The position numbers and the translations under genes were made by a program. This document shows, piece after piece, positions 53,791 to 62,682 of a stretch of 64,000 nucleotides of DNA (positions are counted from its first letter, which is position 1; every line of letters starts with the position of its first letter). Source of the DNA: Spirosoma spitsbergense DSM 19989 (GTDB lineage Bacteria; Bacteroidota; Bacteroidia; Cytophagales; Spirosomataceae); contig NZ_KB893387.1 in NCBI RefSeq assembly GCF_000374085.1, positions 92,909-156,908 on the forward strand, in the 5' to 3' direction. The notes below the pieces were generated by a model. It ran no database searches and was not told the origin of the DNA. It saw only the letters and a program-made list of their open reading frames with translations.

Positions 53791-53826
53791 CAATCTAATC
53801 GACGCTAACAATCTAATCAACGCTAA
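53791..53826. repeat. 18-bp tandem direct repeat upstream of sigma gene
   Basis: ACAATCTAATCGACGCTA at 53791-53808 is repeated at 53809-53826 with one change (G to A). It lies 60-95 nt before the start of the leftward ECF sigma gene and could be an operator. Confidence 0.55.
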
Positions 53827-53929
53827 CATCGCAACAATCAATTGAAATCCTGCCAGGAGCACAAAGGGGCTCCGGTGAAATTCCGACTAAATCATCGTTC
53901 TGACAGAAGTTGTTATATGAGCCTATTGC

Positions 53930-54286
53930 TCAGGATTCTATCCACTCTTTTGCCGCTTCCTTCTCATCCAGCGAAAACTGTTTTGCCTTGATATTGGGCA
54001 CTAAACCAGCGGCAAAGGTCGAGAGCTTTGTCCATGTCTCATCCGATACAAAAGCCGCTTTCTCGAAATCGCCGAGGTGCGTCAGGTCAAATTTTAGATC
54101 GGCCATTAGTGCATCCAGTGAAATATCGTCAATGTCTTCAGCTTCGACATAAACGCGCAGTTTCTGGGGTGCTTCGCTTTTCTGATCGAGCAGGGTAGCC
54201 CACGATTTTATTTCGTCTTCGGTGATGGTACCGGCCATGCGAAAGCCGATAATGTTTGCGGATTGAAACTTAACGGGTGTAATCAT
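53930..54286 (-). CDS. STAS/SpoIIAA-like (SEC14-type) protein
   Basis: 118 residues from the ATG at 54286. SANIIGFRMAGTITEDEIKSW and LRVYVEAEDIDDISLDALMADLKFDLTHLGDFEKAAFVSD match the SpoIIAA-like family (PF11964), a small alpha/beta fold related to STAS domains and CRAL-TRIO. Unlike true anti-sigma antagonists no conserved phospho-Ser is obvious. Function unknown, although these proteins often accompany membrane or oxidative-stress genes. It is separate from the sigma operon (198 nt gap, same strand, a small GGAGC/GCTCC hairpin between). Confidence 0.78.
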   Translation of the reverse strand: MITPVKFQSANIIGFRMAGTITEDEIKSWATLLDQKSEAPQKLRVYVEAEDIDDISLDALMADLKFDLTHLGDFEKAAFVSDETWTKLSTFAAGLVPNIKAKQFSLDEKEAAKEWIES

Positions 54287-54577
54287 AATATGTTGGGGTT
54301 TCTTAAGACTATCCAACTAGATAACTGATTTGCCCGGATAATGTCAGCGGAGCCGGATCGGGATTACTAAAAAAGATGAATTTGACGCGGCAAACCTATC
54401 GGTTATACGGGTCAAAGAAGGCTATTTTCTCATGCTTTGGGTTGATGAAAAGCGGGTCAAAACCTCGATCCGGCTGTGGCTCGGACTATTTGTTAAAATT
54501 CCGTTAAATAAAAAACCTCCTCCACTCTATCAGGTTGGTATTCTGTAGGTATCCTTTTCACTTAACTCTTTTCTATC
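54287..54577. other. Gap before oxidative gene cluster
   Basis: No gene accepted. Two overlapping frames are open across 54330-54550, one reading VIRVKEGYFLMLWVDEKRVK, without a good start codon. The promoter of the rightward TPP-enzyme gene should be here; none fits consensus well. Confidence 0.35.
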
Positions 54578-56362
54578 ATGGCAAAACAAGTAAGTGATTA
54601 CATACTCGAACGGCTAAACGAATGGGGTATTACCCGCATCTTTGGCTTTCCCGGTGATGGCATCAACGGCGTAATGGGCGCGCTGGACCGGGCGGGTGAC
54701 AAAATGGATTTTGTGCAGGTACGGCACGAGGAAATGGCTGCGTTTATGGCCTGTGCCCATTCCAAATTTACCGGCGAAGTTGGTGTTTGTATGGCCACTT
54801 CCGGCCCCGGTGCGGTGCATCTGCTCAATGGACTATACGATGCCAAAATGGACCATCAGTCCGTAGTTGCCATTGTGGGGCAGCAGGCCCGGCGGGCGCT
54901 GGGCGGCAGCTACCAGCAGGAAATTGACCTGATTTCGCTGTTTAAAGACGTGGCCGGTGAATACGTACACATGGTTACCGAACCCGCGCAGGCCCGACAG
55001 GTAATTGACCGGGCCGTGCGCATTGCCAAAGCGGAACGCACCGTTACCTGCGTTATCCTACCCAATGATTTGCAGGAAATGGACGCTGTTGAAGCTCCCC
55101 CCCGCGAGCACGGCAGCGTATTTACGGGCGTTGGTCACGCAGTAAGCGCTCCTGTGCCGCCCAAAAGTGAACTGGAACGGGCTGCGCAAATCCTGAACGA
55201 AGGCAAAAAAGTAGCCATTCTGATTGGCGCCGGGGCTATTGGCGCGGGTGAACAGGTTAAACGAATTGCCGAGAAACTCGGCGCGGGCGTAGCCAAAGCC
55301 CTGCTCGGTAAAGCCGCCCTGCCCGATGATATTCCCTACGTAACCGGCTCCATCGGGTTGCTCGGTACGGAGCCCAGTTCAGACATGATGAACGATTGCG
55401 ATACCCTGCTGATGATTGGCAGTAGTTTCCCGTACTCGGAATTTCTGCCCAAAGAGGGGCAGGCGCGGGGCGTTCAGATCGACATCGACGGGAAAATGCT
55501 CAGCCTGCGCTATCCAATGGAATTAAACCTGATTGGCGATAGTAAAGCCACGCTGGAAGCACTAATTCCACTCATCGAGTACAAAAAAGACCGTTCGTGG
55601 CGCGAAACCATCGAGGAAAATAGTAAAGATTACTGGAAAGTGCTGGAGGCCCGTGCCATGAACGCGGCCAATCCCATCAACCCACAACGCGTGTTCTGGG
55701 AATTGTCGCCCAAACTCCCCGACAACTGCATTCTGGCCGCTGATTCGGGATCGTCGGCCAACTGGTTTGCCCGCGATCTGAAAATTCGGGAGGGTATGAT
55801 GGCTTCGCTGTCGGGTAATCTGGCCACTATGTGCCCCGGTGTTCCGTATGTTATTGCGGCCAAATTTGCTTACCCCGACCGTATTCCCATTGCCCTCGTG
55901 GGCGACGGGGCCATGCAGATGCTGGGCATCAATGGTCTGATTACCATCGCTAAATACTGGAAACGCTGGAAAGATCCGCGCCTGGTAATTATGGTGCTCA
56001 AAAACTGCGATCTAAATCAGGTAACGTGGGAGCAGCGCATCATGTCGGGCAATCCGGAGTATACGGGTTCACAGGAGGTGCCCGATTTTCCGTACGCGCA
56101 GTACGCCGAAATGCTTGGCCTGAAAGGTGTGAAAGTCGATGACCCCGATAAAGTAGCCGATGCCTGGGATCAGGTCCTGAATGCCGACCGCCCCGCCATT
56201 CTGGAAGCTGTCACCGACCCCAATGTACCGACGCTGCCGCCCCACATCAGCTTCGATCAGGCATTCCAGTTTGCCAAAACGCTGGTCAAAGGTGACCCAA
56301 AAGAAGGGGGCATCATCAAACAGAGCTTGAAAGAAGTAGCAGACACGTTTTTGCCACATTAG
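54578..56362 (+). CDS. Thiamine diphosphate-dependent enzyme, pyruvate oxidase-like
   Basis: 594 residues, three-domain TPP enzyme. N-terminal Pyr domain with IFGFPGDGINGVMGAL and the activating Glu51 in VQVRHEEMAAFMA; central domain (about 195-345) with VAILIGAGAIGAGEQVKRIA; PP domain with VGDGAMQMLGINGLITIAKY and KNCDLNQ completing the GDG-(x)n-N TPP/Mg motif (about 440-470). The sequence type is that of PoxB/acetolactate-synthase-like oxidases; PoxB oxidises pyruvate to acetate and CO2 with electrons to quinone, but the substrate is not certain. It begins a rightward cluster ending in a cytochrome oxidase, fitting an oxidative role. Confidence 0.85.
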   Translation: MAKQVSDYILERLNEWGITRIFGFPGDGINGVMGALDRAGDKMDFVQVRHEEMAAFMACAHSKFTGEVGVCMATSGPGAVHLLNGLYDAKMDHQSVVAIVGQQARRALGGSYQQEIDLISLFKDVAGEYVHMVTEPAQARQVIDRAVRIAKAERTVTCVILPNDLQEMDAVEAPPREHGSVFTGVGHAVSAPVPPKSELERAAQILNEGKKVAILIGAGAIGAGEQVKRIAEKLGAGVAKALLGKAALPDDIPYVTGSIGLLGTEPSSDMMNDCDTLLMIGSSFPYSEFLPKEGQARGVQIDIDGKMLSLRYPMELNLIGDSKATLEALIPLIEYKKDRSWRETIEENSKDYWKVLEARAMNAANPINPQRVFWELSPKLPDNCILAADSGSSANWFARDLKIREGMMASLSGNLATMCPGVPYVIAAKFAYPDRIPIALVGDGAMQMLGINGLITIAKYWKRWKDPRLVIMVLKNCDLNQVTWEQRIMSGNPEYTGSQEVPDFPYAQYAEMLGLKGVKVDDPDKVADAWDQVLNADRPAILEAVTDPNVPTLPPHISFDQAFQFAKTLVKGDPKEGGIIKQSLKEVADTFLPH

Positions 56363-56388
56363 TTTTTTGTCACTCCCCCGGCGTTATC

Positions 56389-56462
56389 GCCTGTCATTTA
56401 CTTCGTGTCATCCAACTTGACGCTACGAATGACCAGCTAATGACGCAAAGCGAATGACAGGC
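56389..56462. repeat. Word-type inverted repeat E (AATGAC word)
   Basis: GCCTGTCATT plus 13 nt (56389-56411) pairs imperfectly with 56439-56462 (ends GAATGACAGGC), about 19 of 23 positions. The word AATGAC recurs four more times up to 56493, and the ATG of the next gene (56489) lies inside one copy (CCAATGACTA). Confidence 0.65.
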
Positions 56463-56488
56463 AATGACCATTAATGACAGCCTAGCCA

Positions 56489-57571
56489 ATGACTATTTCC
56501 GCGCTCACCGTTTCCGTATACACTGTCCCCACTGATGCGCCCGAAGCCGACGGTACGCTGGACTGGAACAGCACAACGATAGTGCTGGTCGAAATAGAAG
56601 CGGGTAACAAGCGAGGGATGGGGTATACATACGCCCACGAAGCGGCAGGGCAGTTTATCCGGCAGAAACTGGCTCCTGTCGTTACCGGCAAAGACGCGTT
56701 CGATATCCCGGCGCGGTGGCTTGATATGGCCATGACTATTCGGAATGAAGGCAGTTGCGGCATGGCGTACATGGCTCTTTCAGCGGTGGATAATGCGCTC
56801 TGGGATTTGAAAGCCAAACTTCTCGACCTACCGCTCTGCGTGTTGCTGGGCAAGGTGCGGGATAAGGCATTGGTCTATGGCAGTGGTGGATTCACGTCCT
56901 ATTCGCACGAGCAGTTGCAACGGCAACTCGGGGACTGGGCGGAGGATGGACTGAAAAAAGTAAAAATGAAAATCGGGCGAGACCCAAAGGCCGACGTAGA
57001 ACGGGTAAAAACCGCCCGCGAAGCCATTGGCCCCGATGTGGATCTGATGGTAGATGCCAACGGGGCCTACGACGTAAAAACCGCCCTTGCCCAAGCTGAA
57101 ACATTTGTGCAACAGGGTGTTACCTGGCTTGAGGAACCTGTCTCGTCCGACAATTTGAACGGGCTAGCCTTTATTCGCAATCATGCCCCGGCTTCCATAC
57201 AGATAGCGGCTGGCGAATACGGGTACAGCATCGAGTATTTTGCCGCTATGCTGCATTATGGTGCGGTAGATGTGCTTCAGGCCGATGCGACCCGATGCGG
57301 GGGAATCACGGGCTTTCTGAAAACGGGTTATCTGACGGAAGCGGAGCAGTTGCCTTATTCATTTCACTGCGCCCCGGCACTGCATCTGCACCCGTCACTA
57401 GCGCTGAACCGGTATGTTGTGGGGGAATATTTCCACGACCACGCCCGGATTGAGAACCTTTTTTTCGATGGCGTTCAAAAGCCTGTGGATGGGTACTTAT
57501 CGCCTGATTTGAGCCGTCCCGGTTTAGGATTGGAGCTAAAAAAGGCAGATGCTGAGAAGTTTAAAGTTTAG
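56489..57571 (+). CDS. Enolase-superfamily enzyme (mandelate racemase/muconate lactonizing type)
   Basis: 360 residues with the complete catalytic pattern: K159-M-K161 (KVKMKIG), metal ligands Asp189 (VDANGAYD), a Glu of WLEEP (215-216) and Glu243 (AGEYGYS), then Asp265-A-T-RCGG, and FHCAPALHLHPSLAL at the end of the barrel. The N-terminal capping domain spans about 1-125. These enzymes abstract a proton next to a carboxylate, as racemases or sugar-acid dehydratases. The substrate is unknown; the neighbours suggest a hydroxy or sugar acid. The start codon falls in an AATGAC repeat word of element E. Confidence 0.88.
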   Translation: MTISALTVSVYTVPTDAPEADGTLDWNSTTIVLVEIEAGNKRGMGYTYAHEAAGQFIRQKLAPVVTGKDAFDIPARWLDMAMTIRNEGSCGMAYMALSAVDNALWDLKAKLLDLPLCVLLGKVRDKALVYGSGGFTSYSHEQLQRQLGDWAEDGLKKVKMKIGRDPKADVERVKTAREAIGPDVDLMVDANGAYDVKTALAQAETFVQQGVTWLEEPVSSDNLNGLAFIRNHAPASIQIAAGEYGYSIEYFAAMLHYGAVDVLQADATRCGGITGFLKTGYLTEAEQLPYSFHCAPALHLHPSLALNRYVVGEYFHDHARIENLFFDGVQKPVDGYLSPDLSRPGLGLELKKADAEKFKV

Positions 57572-57613
57572 CCATTAAGTGGTCATCTACTGCACATCGT
57601 TAGCTGCGCGTCC

Positions 57614-57680
57614 GTCAATGGTCATTCATTGAAAAAGATGACTGATTACTAATGACATGCAGTGAATGACCACAAATGAC
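57614..57680. repeat. Word-type inverted repeat F (AATGAC word)
   Basis: GTCAATGGTCATTCATTG (57614-57631) pairs with CAGTGAATGACCACAAATGAC-like sequence at 57660-57680 (GGTCATTCA core perfect; a 3-nt insertion on the right). The word AATGAC is the same as in element E, 1.2 kb away, on the other side of the enolase-superfamily gene. Confidence 0.65.
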
Positions 57681-57701
57681 AAACAATGACTACTACTTAT
57701 T

Positions 57702-60700
57702 ATGGTAACAGAAACACCTGAAGAAGCCAGAGCAACCCGTACTCAAAAGAACCACCTGCGCGAAGAAACGGGTATTGATGTAAACGCTTTAGAAGCCGAG
57801 CTGCGGCTGATGGTTAAAGGCGAAGTCCGGTTTGACCGGGGTAGCCGCGCTACTTACTCTACCGACGGCTCCAACTATCGGCAGGTGCCCATTGGCGTGG
57901 TGCTGCCTCATGACGATGACGACATCGTACAGACTGTCGCTCTCTGCCGAAAATACAACGCCCCGATTCTTTCGCGGGGGGGCGGAACAAGTTTGGCTGG
58001 GCAGGGCTGTAACGTGGCAGTAGTCATGGATATGTCGAAGTATTACAATAAGATTTTGAATATCGACCCCGACCAGAAAACCGTTACCGTGCAGCCCGGA
58101 ATTGTGCTGGACTCCATGCGGGGCGAAACGAACAAAAAATACGGACTCACCTTCGGTCCCGACCCTGCCACGCACAGCCACTGTACGCTGGGCGGAATGC
58201 TGGGTAATAACTCCTGTGGTATCCACTCCGTTATGTCGCAGTGGGCGGGTATTGGGGCACGTTCGTCAGATAATACGCATTCGCTTAAAGTATTGATTTA
58301 CGATGGTTCCATTATGGACGTTGGCCCTACGAGCGAAGATGAACTGGAACAGATTATTGAAGCGGGCGGACGGAAGGGCGAAATCTACGCCAAGTTAAAG
58401 GCCCTGCGCGACAAATACGCCGACGTTATCCGGCAGAAAATGCCGCAGATTCCGCGTCGTTCGTCGGGGTTTAATTTAGATGAGTTGCTGCCCGAAAAGG
58501 GCTTCAACGTAGCGCGGGCGTTGGTGGGCACGGAGGGCACCTGCGTGGTGATGCTGGAAGCCACGCTGATGCTGATGCCCAATCCTAAAGCGCGGTCTTT
58601 GGTCGTTTTGGGCTATCCCGATGTATATGATGCGGGAAAAAACGCGCCAAAATCCATGAAGCATCAGCCTATCGGTCTGGAAGGTATTGACGACCAGTTG
58701 ATTGGCTATATGGAAAAGCGGGGACTGAACGTGGATGACCTCACCCTGCTGCCTGATGGCAAAGGCTGGCTGATGGTGGAGTTTGGCGGTGATTCCAAAG
58801 AGGACTCCGACAACAAAGCCAGGGTGCTTATGGACGACCTCAAAAAACAGGATAATCCGCCCAATATGAGTTTATTCGATGACCCGGCGCAGGAGAAAAA
58901 ACTCTGGGAAATTCGCGAATCGGGCCTGGGTGCAACGGCTTTTGTGCCGGGTATGGATGATACATGGCCGGGCTGGGAAGATTCCTCCATTGCGCCCGAT
59001 AAAGTGGGCGATTACCTCAGAGACCTACGCGACCTGTTCAACAAATACGACTATGAGGCCGCGCTTTACGGCCATTTTGGGCAGGGCTGTATTCACTGCC
59101 GGATAAACTTTGATTTGGTTACGGCTGAAGGCATCGAAAAATACCAGCGTTTTACCGAAGAAGCGGCAAAACTAGTGGTCAGCTACGGGGGCTCCCTGTC
59201 GGGCGAACACGGTGATGGGCAGGCCCGCGCCGATCTGCTCGAAATCATGTACGGCCCCGAACTGGTGCAGGCGTTCCGGGAGTTTAAGGCCATCTGGGAC
59301 CCGACCAACAAAATGAACCCGGGCAAGGCTATTGATGCCTACGGCGAAACTGAACACCTGCGGCTCGGCACCGATTATAGCCCACCTCAGGTAATGACCC
59401 ACTTCAAATTTCCTGACGACAAGGGCTCGTTTGCGCGGGCTACACTCCGTTGCGTGGGCGTGGGTAACTGCCGCAAGCACGAAGGCGGCACCATGTGCCC
59501 CAGCTACATGGTTACGCGGGAGGAGGAACACGCTACGCGCGGCCGCGCCCGGCTGCTGTTCGAGATGCTCCAGGGCGATGAACTGTCCGATGGTTTTCAC
59601 AGCGATAACGTAAAAGACGCGCTCGATTTGTGTCTGGCCTGTAAAGGCTGCCTCGGCGAATGCCCCGTTCATGTAGACATGGCTACCTATAAATCGGAGT
59701 TTTTGTCGCACTATTACGACAACAGGCTGCGGCCCCGGTCGGCCTATGCGTTTGGCTGGATTTACTGGTGGTCGCGTTTGGCTTCGGTGGTGCCGGAGGT
59801 CGTAAACTTCTTTATGCATAATCCACTAACGGCTCCACTGGCTAAAAAAGCGGCTGGCGTAACGCAGAAACGAAGCATCCCGAAATTCGCCGTTCAAACC
59901 TTCCGCGACTGGTATCGGCGGGAGCACAAGCTGGATAGTACCGGCAGACCCCGCGTTATTTTGTGGGCCGATACGTTCAATAATTTTTTTCTGCCCCAGA
60001 CCCTGGTAGCGGGCCATGAAGTGCTGGAAGCGGCTGGTTTTGAAGTGGTTGTGCCGAATCAAATCCTGTGCTGCGGCCGCCCGTTATATGACTTTGGAAT
60101 GCTGGACACGGCCAAGCGGATGCTACGCGATATTATGACAACGTTACAGGCCGACATCCGGGCCGGTACGCCCATTGTGGGGCTGGAGCCGAGTTGCGTG
60201 TCAGTATTCAAAAACGAACTCTGCAACCTGTACCCCGAATACGACGATGCCAAACGCCTGCGTCAAAACACATTTACGCTGGCTGAGTTTCTAGAAAAGA
60301 AAGCGCCTGATTTCAGGGTGCCCAAATTAAAACGTAAAGCGGTTGTACACGGGCACTGCCACCACAAGGCGGTGATGAAAACGGAGGCCGAAGAAAAACT
60401 AATGGGCGATATGAAACTCGACTACCAGATGCTGGATTCGGGTTGCTGCGGCATGGCGGGTTATTTCGGCTATCTGGAAGGCCAGCAATACGACGTTGGT
60501 TTAGCGGCCGGGGAGCGCGTACTACTGCCCGCCGTGCGCGCTGCCGCTGCCGATACGCTGGTGATAGCCGATGGGTTTAGCTGCCGCGAGCAGATCGAGC
60601 AGGGAACCAACCGGCAGGGTATGCACCTTGCCCAGGTCTTACAAATGGCCCTGCGCGAACAAAAAGGGCCAAAAACCACTGTCTTTCCTGAAAAGAAATA

Positions 60701-60815
60701 TGTGGAGGACATGAAACTGAAAGGAAAGGCTATCAAAAAAGAGCGGCTGGCGGTAGCACTAGGCGTGGCGGCAATGGGCGTGGTACTGATAAGTATTTTT
60801 TTGAAGAAACGTTAA
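57702..60815 (+). CDS. FAD-binding and 4Fe-4S dehydrogenase (GlcD-GlpC type fusion) with C-terminal membrane anchor
   Basis: 1037 residues. FAD domain of the VAO/GlcD type: PILSRGGGTSLAGQGCN (89-104) and LGGMLGNNSCGIHSV (163-177), then the GlcD cap with the metal-type phrase YGHFGQGCIHCRI and SLSGEHGDGQAR. The ferredoxin module has two Cys groups (CVGVGNCRK..GTMCPSY near 584, CLACKGCLGECP near 643). Two CCG domains follow (NQILCCGRPL near 787, DSGCCGMAGYFGY near 913). This is a one-chain D-2-hydroxy-acid dehydrogenase (D-lactate or glycolate type). Unusually, the last 25 residues form a membrane helix (LAVALGVAAMGVVLISIFL) with a basic end, which would tie it to the membrane near the quinone pool. 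Confidence 0.9.
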   Translation: MVTETPEEARATRTQKNHLREETGIDVNALEAELRLMVKGEVRFDRGSRATYSTDGSNYRQVPIGVVLPHDDDDIVQTVALCRKYNAPILSRGGGTSLAGQGCNVAVVMDMSKYYNKILNIDPDQKTVTVQPGIVLDSMRGETNKKYGLTFGPDPATHSHCTLGGMLGNNSCGIHSVMSQWAGIGARSSDNTHSLKVLIYDGSIMDVGPTSEDELEQIIEAGGRKGEIYAKLKALRDKYADVIRQKMPQIPRRSSGFNLDELLPEKGFNVARALVGTEGTCVVMLEATLMLMPNPKARSLVVLGYPDVYDAGKNAPKSMKHQPIGLEGIDDQLIGYMEKRGLNVDDLTLLPDGKGWLMVEFGGDSKEDSDNKARVLMDDLKKQDNPPNMSLFDDPAQEKKLWEIRESGLGATAFVPGMDDTWPGWEDSSIAPDKVGDYLRDLRDLFNKYDYEAALYGHFGQGCIHCRINFDLVTAEGIEKYQRFTEEAAKLVVSYGGSLSGEHGDGQARADLLEIMYGPELVQAFREFKAIWDPTNKMNPGKAIDAYGETEHLRLGTDYSPPQVMTHFKFPDDKGSFARATLRCVGVGNCRKHEGGTMCPSYMVTREEEHATRGRARLLFEMLQGDELSDGFHSDNVKDALDLCLACKGCLGECPVHVDMATYKSEFLSHYYDNRLRPRSAYAFGWIYWWSRLASVVPEVVNFFMHNPLTAPLAKKAAGVTQKRSIPKFAVQTFRDWYRREHKLDSTGRPRVILWADTFNNFFLPQTLVAGHEVLEAAGFEVVVPNQILCCGRPLYDFGMLDTAKRMLRDIMTTLQADIRAGTPIVGLEPSCVSVFKNELCNLYPEYDDAKRLRQNTFTLAEFLEKKAPDFRVPKLKRKAVVHGHCHHKAVMKTEAEEKLMGDMKLDYQMLDSGCCGMAGYFGYLEGQQYDVGLAAGERVLLPAVRAAAADTLVIADGFSCREQIEQGTNRQGMHLAQVLQMALREQKGPKTTVFPEKKYVEDMKLKGKAIKKERLAVALGVAAMGVVLISIFLKKR

Positions 60816-60866
60816 AACGAGCCCTATCGGTTTTTAGATCCTGATGGGTTATGAGCTATAATCACT

Positions 60867-61235
60867 ATGGAAATTGGTAAAAAAATATGGGCTATTGCCG
60901 AAGGATATATTCCCGGTAGGAGCAATGGGCCCGAACCACAGATGCTCAGCCACGAAGCAGCCTGTTTTCTGAACACCTCAGACCAGGAGGCTCACATCGA
61001 AATTACAGTGTACTTTGAAGACCGGGAACCGGCGGGGCCTTATATCTTCACCGTAGAACCCCGGCGAACAAAGCATGTCCGCTTTAATAACCTAACCGAC
61101 CCGGAACCGATACCCCTGGATACCGACTACGCCAGCCTCATCCGGTCCGACGTGCCCATTGTGGTGCAGCACACCCGGCTGGATTCCCGGCAGGATGCCA
61201 ACGCCCTGATGACAACTATCGCCTATACTGAATAA
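60867..61235 (+). CDS. ASRT-family (sensory rhodopsin transducer-like) protein
   Basis: 122 residues. GKKIWAIAEGYIPG, SHEAACFLNTSDQEAHIEIT, VYFEDREPAGPYIFTVEPRR, TKHVRFNNL, LIRSDVPIVVQHTRLDSRQ and the final TTIAYTE are the conserved blocks of the Anabaena sensory rhodopsin transducer family (PF07100), a beta-sandwich that forms tetramers. Most members have no rhodopsin partner and are predicted to bind small molecules such as sugars. None is in this window either; the neighbours are an FAD/Fe-S dehydrogenase (51 nt upstream) and a DUF296 protein (13 nt downstream), so it may sense a metabolite of that pathway. Confidence 0.88.
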   Translation: MEIGKKIWAIAEGYIPGRSNGPEPQMLSHEAACFLNTSDQEAHIEITVYFEDREPAGPYIFTVEPRRTKHVRFNNLTDPEPIPLDTDYASLIRSDVPIVVQHTRLDSRQDANALMTTIAYTE

Positions 61236-61248
61236 CCCCGATACCAGG

Positions 61249-61683
61249 ATGAAAAGTAAACTACTCAACGATGACCAGCAGAAAACCTACGCGCTCATTT
61301 TCGACAAAGGCGATGAGGTAATTGAGAAACTGAAAGAATTTGCCAGCTCCAATAGCTTGTCGGCCAGTCACTTTACGGCTATTGGTGCCTTTAGCGATGT
61401 GCTGCTGGGGTATTTCGACGTAACAAAAAAGAACTATAAAAAGATAGATGTACGGGAGCAGGTTGAAGTGCTTACCCTGATGGGCGATATTTCGCTCAAA
61501 CCCGATGGTGAGGTGCAGATTCATGCCCACGTTGTGGTAGGCAAATCGGACGGAACGGCGCACGGTGGCCATGTGCTTTCGGCAACCGTATTTCCAACCC
61601 TGGAAGTAGTCCTGACGGAATCACCAGCCTATCTTCATCGGCAGTATGACGAAGAAACAGGCCTGGCGCTGATTCATTTATAG
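61249..61683 (+). CDS. DUF296 (PPC-domain) protein
   Basis: 144 residues. YALIFDKGDEVIEKLKEFAS, ASHFTAIGAFSDVLLGYFD, LTLMGDISLKPDGEVQIHAH, VVVGKSDGTAHGGHVL and VVLTESPAYLHRQYD match DUF296/PPC, a trimeric fold also seen in plant AT-hook proteins. The His cluster (HAH and HGGH) probably binds a metal. Bacterial single-domain members have no settled function. It lies 13 nt after the ASRT gene, so they are cotranscribed. Confidence 0.87.
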   Translation: MKSKLLNDDQQKTYALIFDKGDEVIEKLKEFASSNSLSASHFTAIGAFSDVLLGYFDVTKKNYKKIDVREQVEVLTLMGDISLKPDGEVQIHAHVVVGKSDGTAHGGHVLSATVFPTLEVVLTESPAYLHRQYDEETGLALIHL

Positions 61684-61737
61684 TCTATTGTCATTTATGC
61701 CGCGTTGGAATGACAAAAACAGCTTCTCAAAAACTGA

Positions 61738-62682
61738 ATGCTATTATCTCTGCTCATACCGTCCATTTTCTCATCGGCCTCCTCAGAAGCCAGCGAAATT
61801 ACGACGCTGACACTCTACTTTATTATTGCGTCGGTGGGCATATTGCTTACGGTTATCGGCCTGCTGATTTATGTATCTGTTAAATTCAGGGGTAAACCCG
61901 GCGACCCCGAACCCCGGCAGTTCACGGGCAACAAAGTGGTGGAAGGGGTTATGATTACTATCCCCACACTGCTGGTCGGGGGTTTTTTTTACCTGACCCT
62001 TTCCACCATGCAAACCGTGTTGCCCCCTGCCGATGGCCTTAAGCCGGAAGTCGTCATTCGGGGGCATCAGTTCTGGTGGGAAGCGCAATACGCCGGTAAA
62101 AACGCTGTTGTAGCTAACGAAATTCATTTGCCGGTGGGGCGCAGAATACTGATGCACATAGAAGCGGCTGACGTTATTCATGACTGGTGGGTGCCGGAAC
62201 TGGGTGCGAAAATGGATGCTATTCCGGGCCGGACGAATCACCTGTGGGTAACCATCCGCAAGCCGGGTGTGTACGAAGGAGCGTGCAGTGAGTTCTGCGG
62301 AGCACAACACGCATGGATGCGCATTCGGGTAGTGGCTCAGCCCGAAGCTGAATACCAGCAATGGGTACGGGAGCGACAACAGAACGCCGTTACGCCCACG
62401 ACCGCATCGGCGGTGGCGGGTGCTGCTTTCTTCAACCGGGAAACCTGCGGCACCTGTCACCGCATTCGCGGAACGGTAGCCAATGGCAATGTGGGGCCTG
62501 ACCTGACGCATTTCGCCAGTCGGCAAACGATGCTGTCGGGAATGATGCCCAACACCCGCGAGAACCTGCGCCGGTGGCTACAGGACCCACAAGCTGTGAA
62601 ACCCGGAGCCAAAATGCCCCGGTTTATTTATTCGAAAGACAGCATCAACGTGCTGGTAGATTATTTAACGACGCTCAAATGA
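61738..62682 (+). CDS. ctaC: Cytochrome c oxidase subunit II with fused cytochrome c (caa3 type)
   Basis: 314 residues. Two N-terminal membrane helices (about 23-48 and 68-92) precede the cupredoxin CuA domain: HQFWWEAQYA, IHDWWVPELGAKMDAIPGRTN, and CSEFCGAQHAWM, in which Cys183, Cys187, His191 and Met194 are CuA ligands. A C-terminal cytochrome c domain has CGTCH (237-241) and an axial Met probably in AKMPRF, so electrons can enter without free cytochrome c. Its stop overlaps the subunit I start (ATGA). A strong terminal-oxidase link for the dehydrogenases upstream. Confidence 0.93.
   Translation: MLLSLLIPSIFSSASSEASEITTLTLYFIIASVGILLTVIGLLIYVSVKFRGKPGDPEPRQFTGNKVVEGVMITIPTLLVGGFFYLTLSTMQTVLPPADGLKPEVVIRGHQFWWEAQYAGKNAVVANEIHLPVGRRILMHIEAADVIHDWWVPELGAKMDAIPGRTNHLWVTIRKPGVYEGACSEFCGAQHAWMRIRVVAQPEAEYQQWVRERQQNAVTPTTASAVAGAAFFNRETCGTCHRIRGTVANGNVGPDLTHFASRQTMLSGMMPNTRENLRRWLQDPQAVKPGAKMPRFIYSKDSINVLVDYLTTLK

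Noticed and set aside
54330-54550. Small protein-coding gene in the gap before the TPP enzyme
   Set aside because: Two overlapping open frames without good starts or family match; cannot be told from chance.
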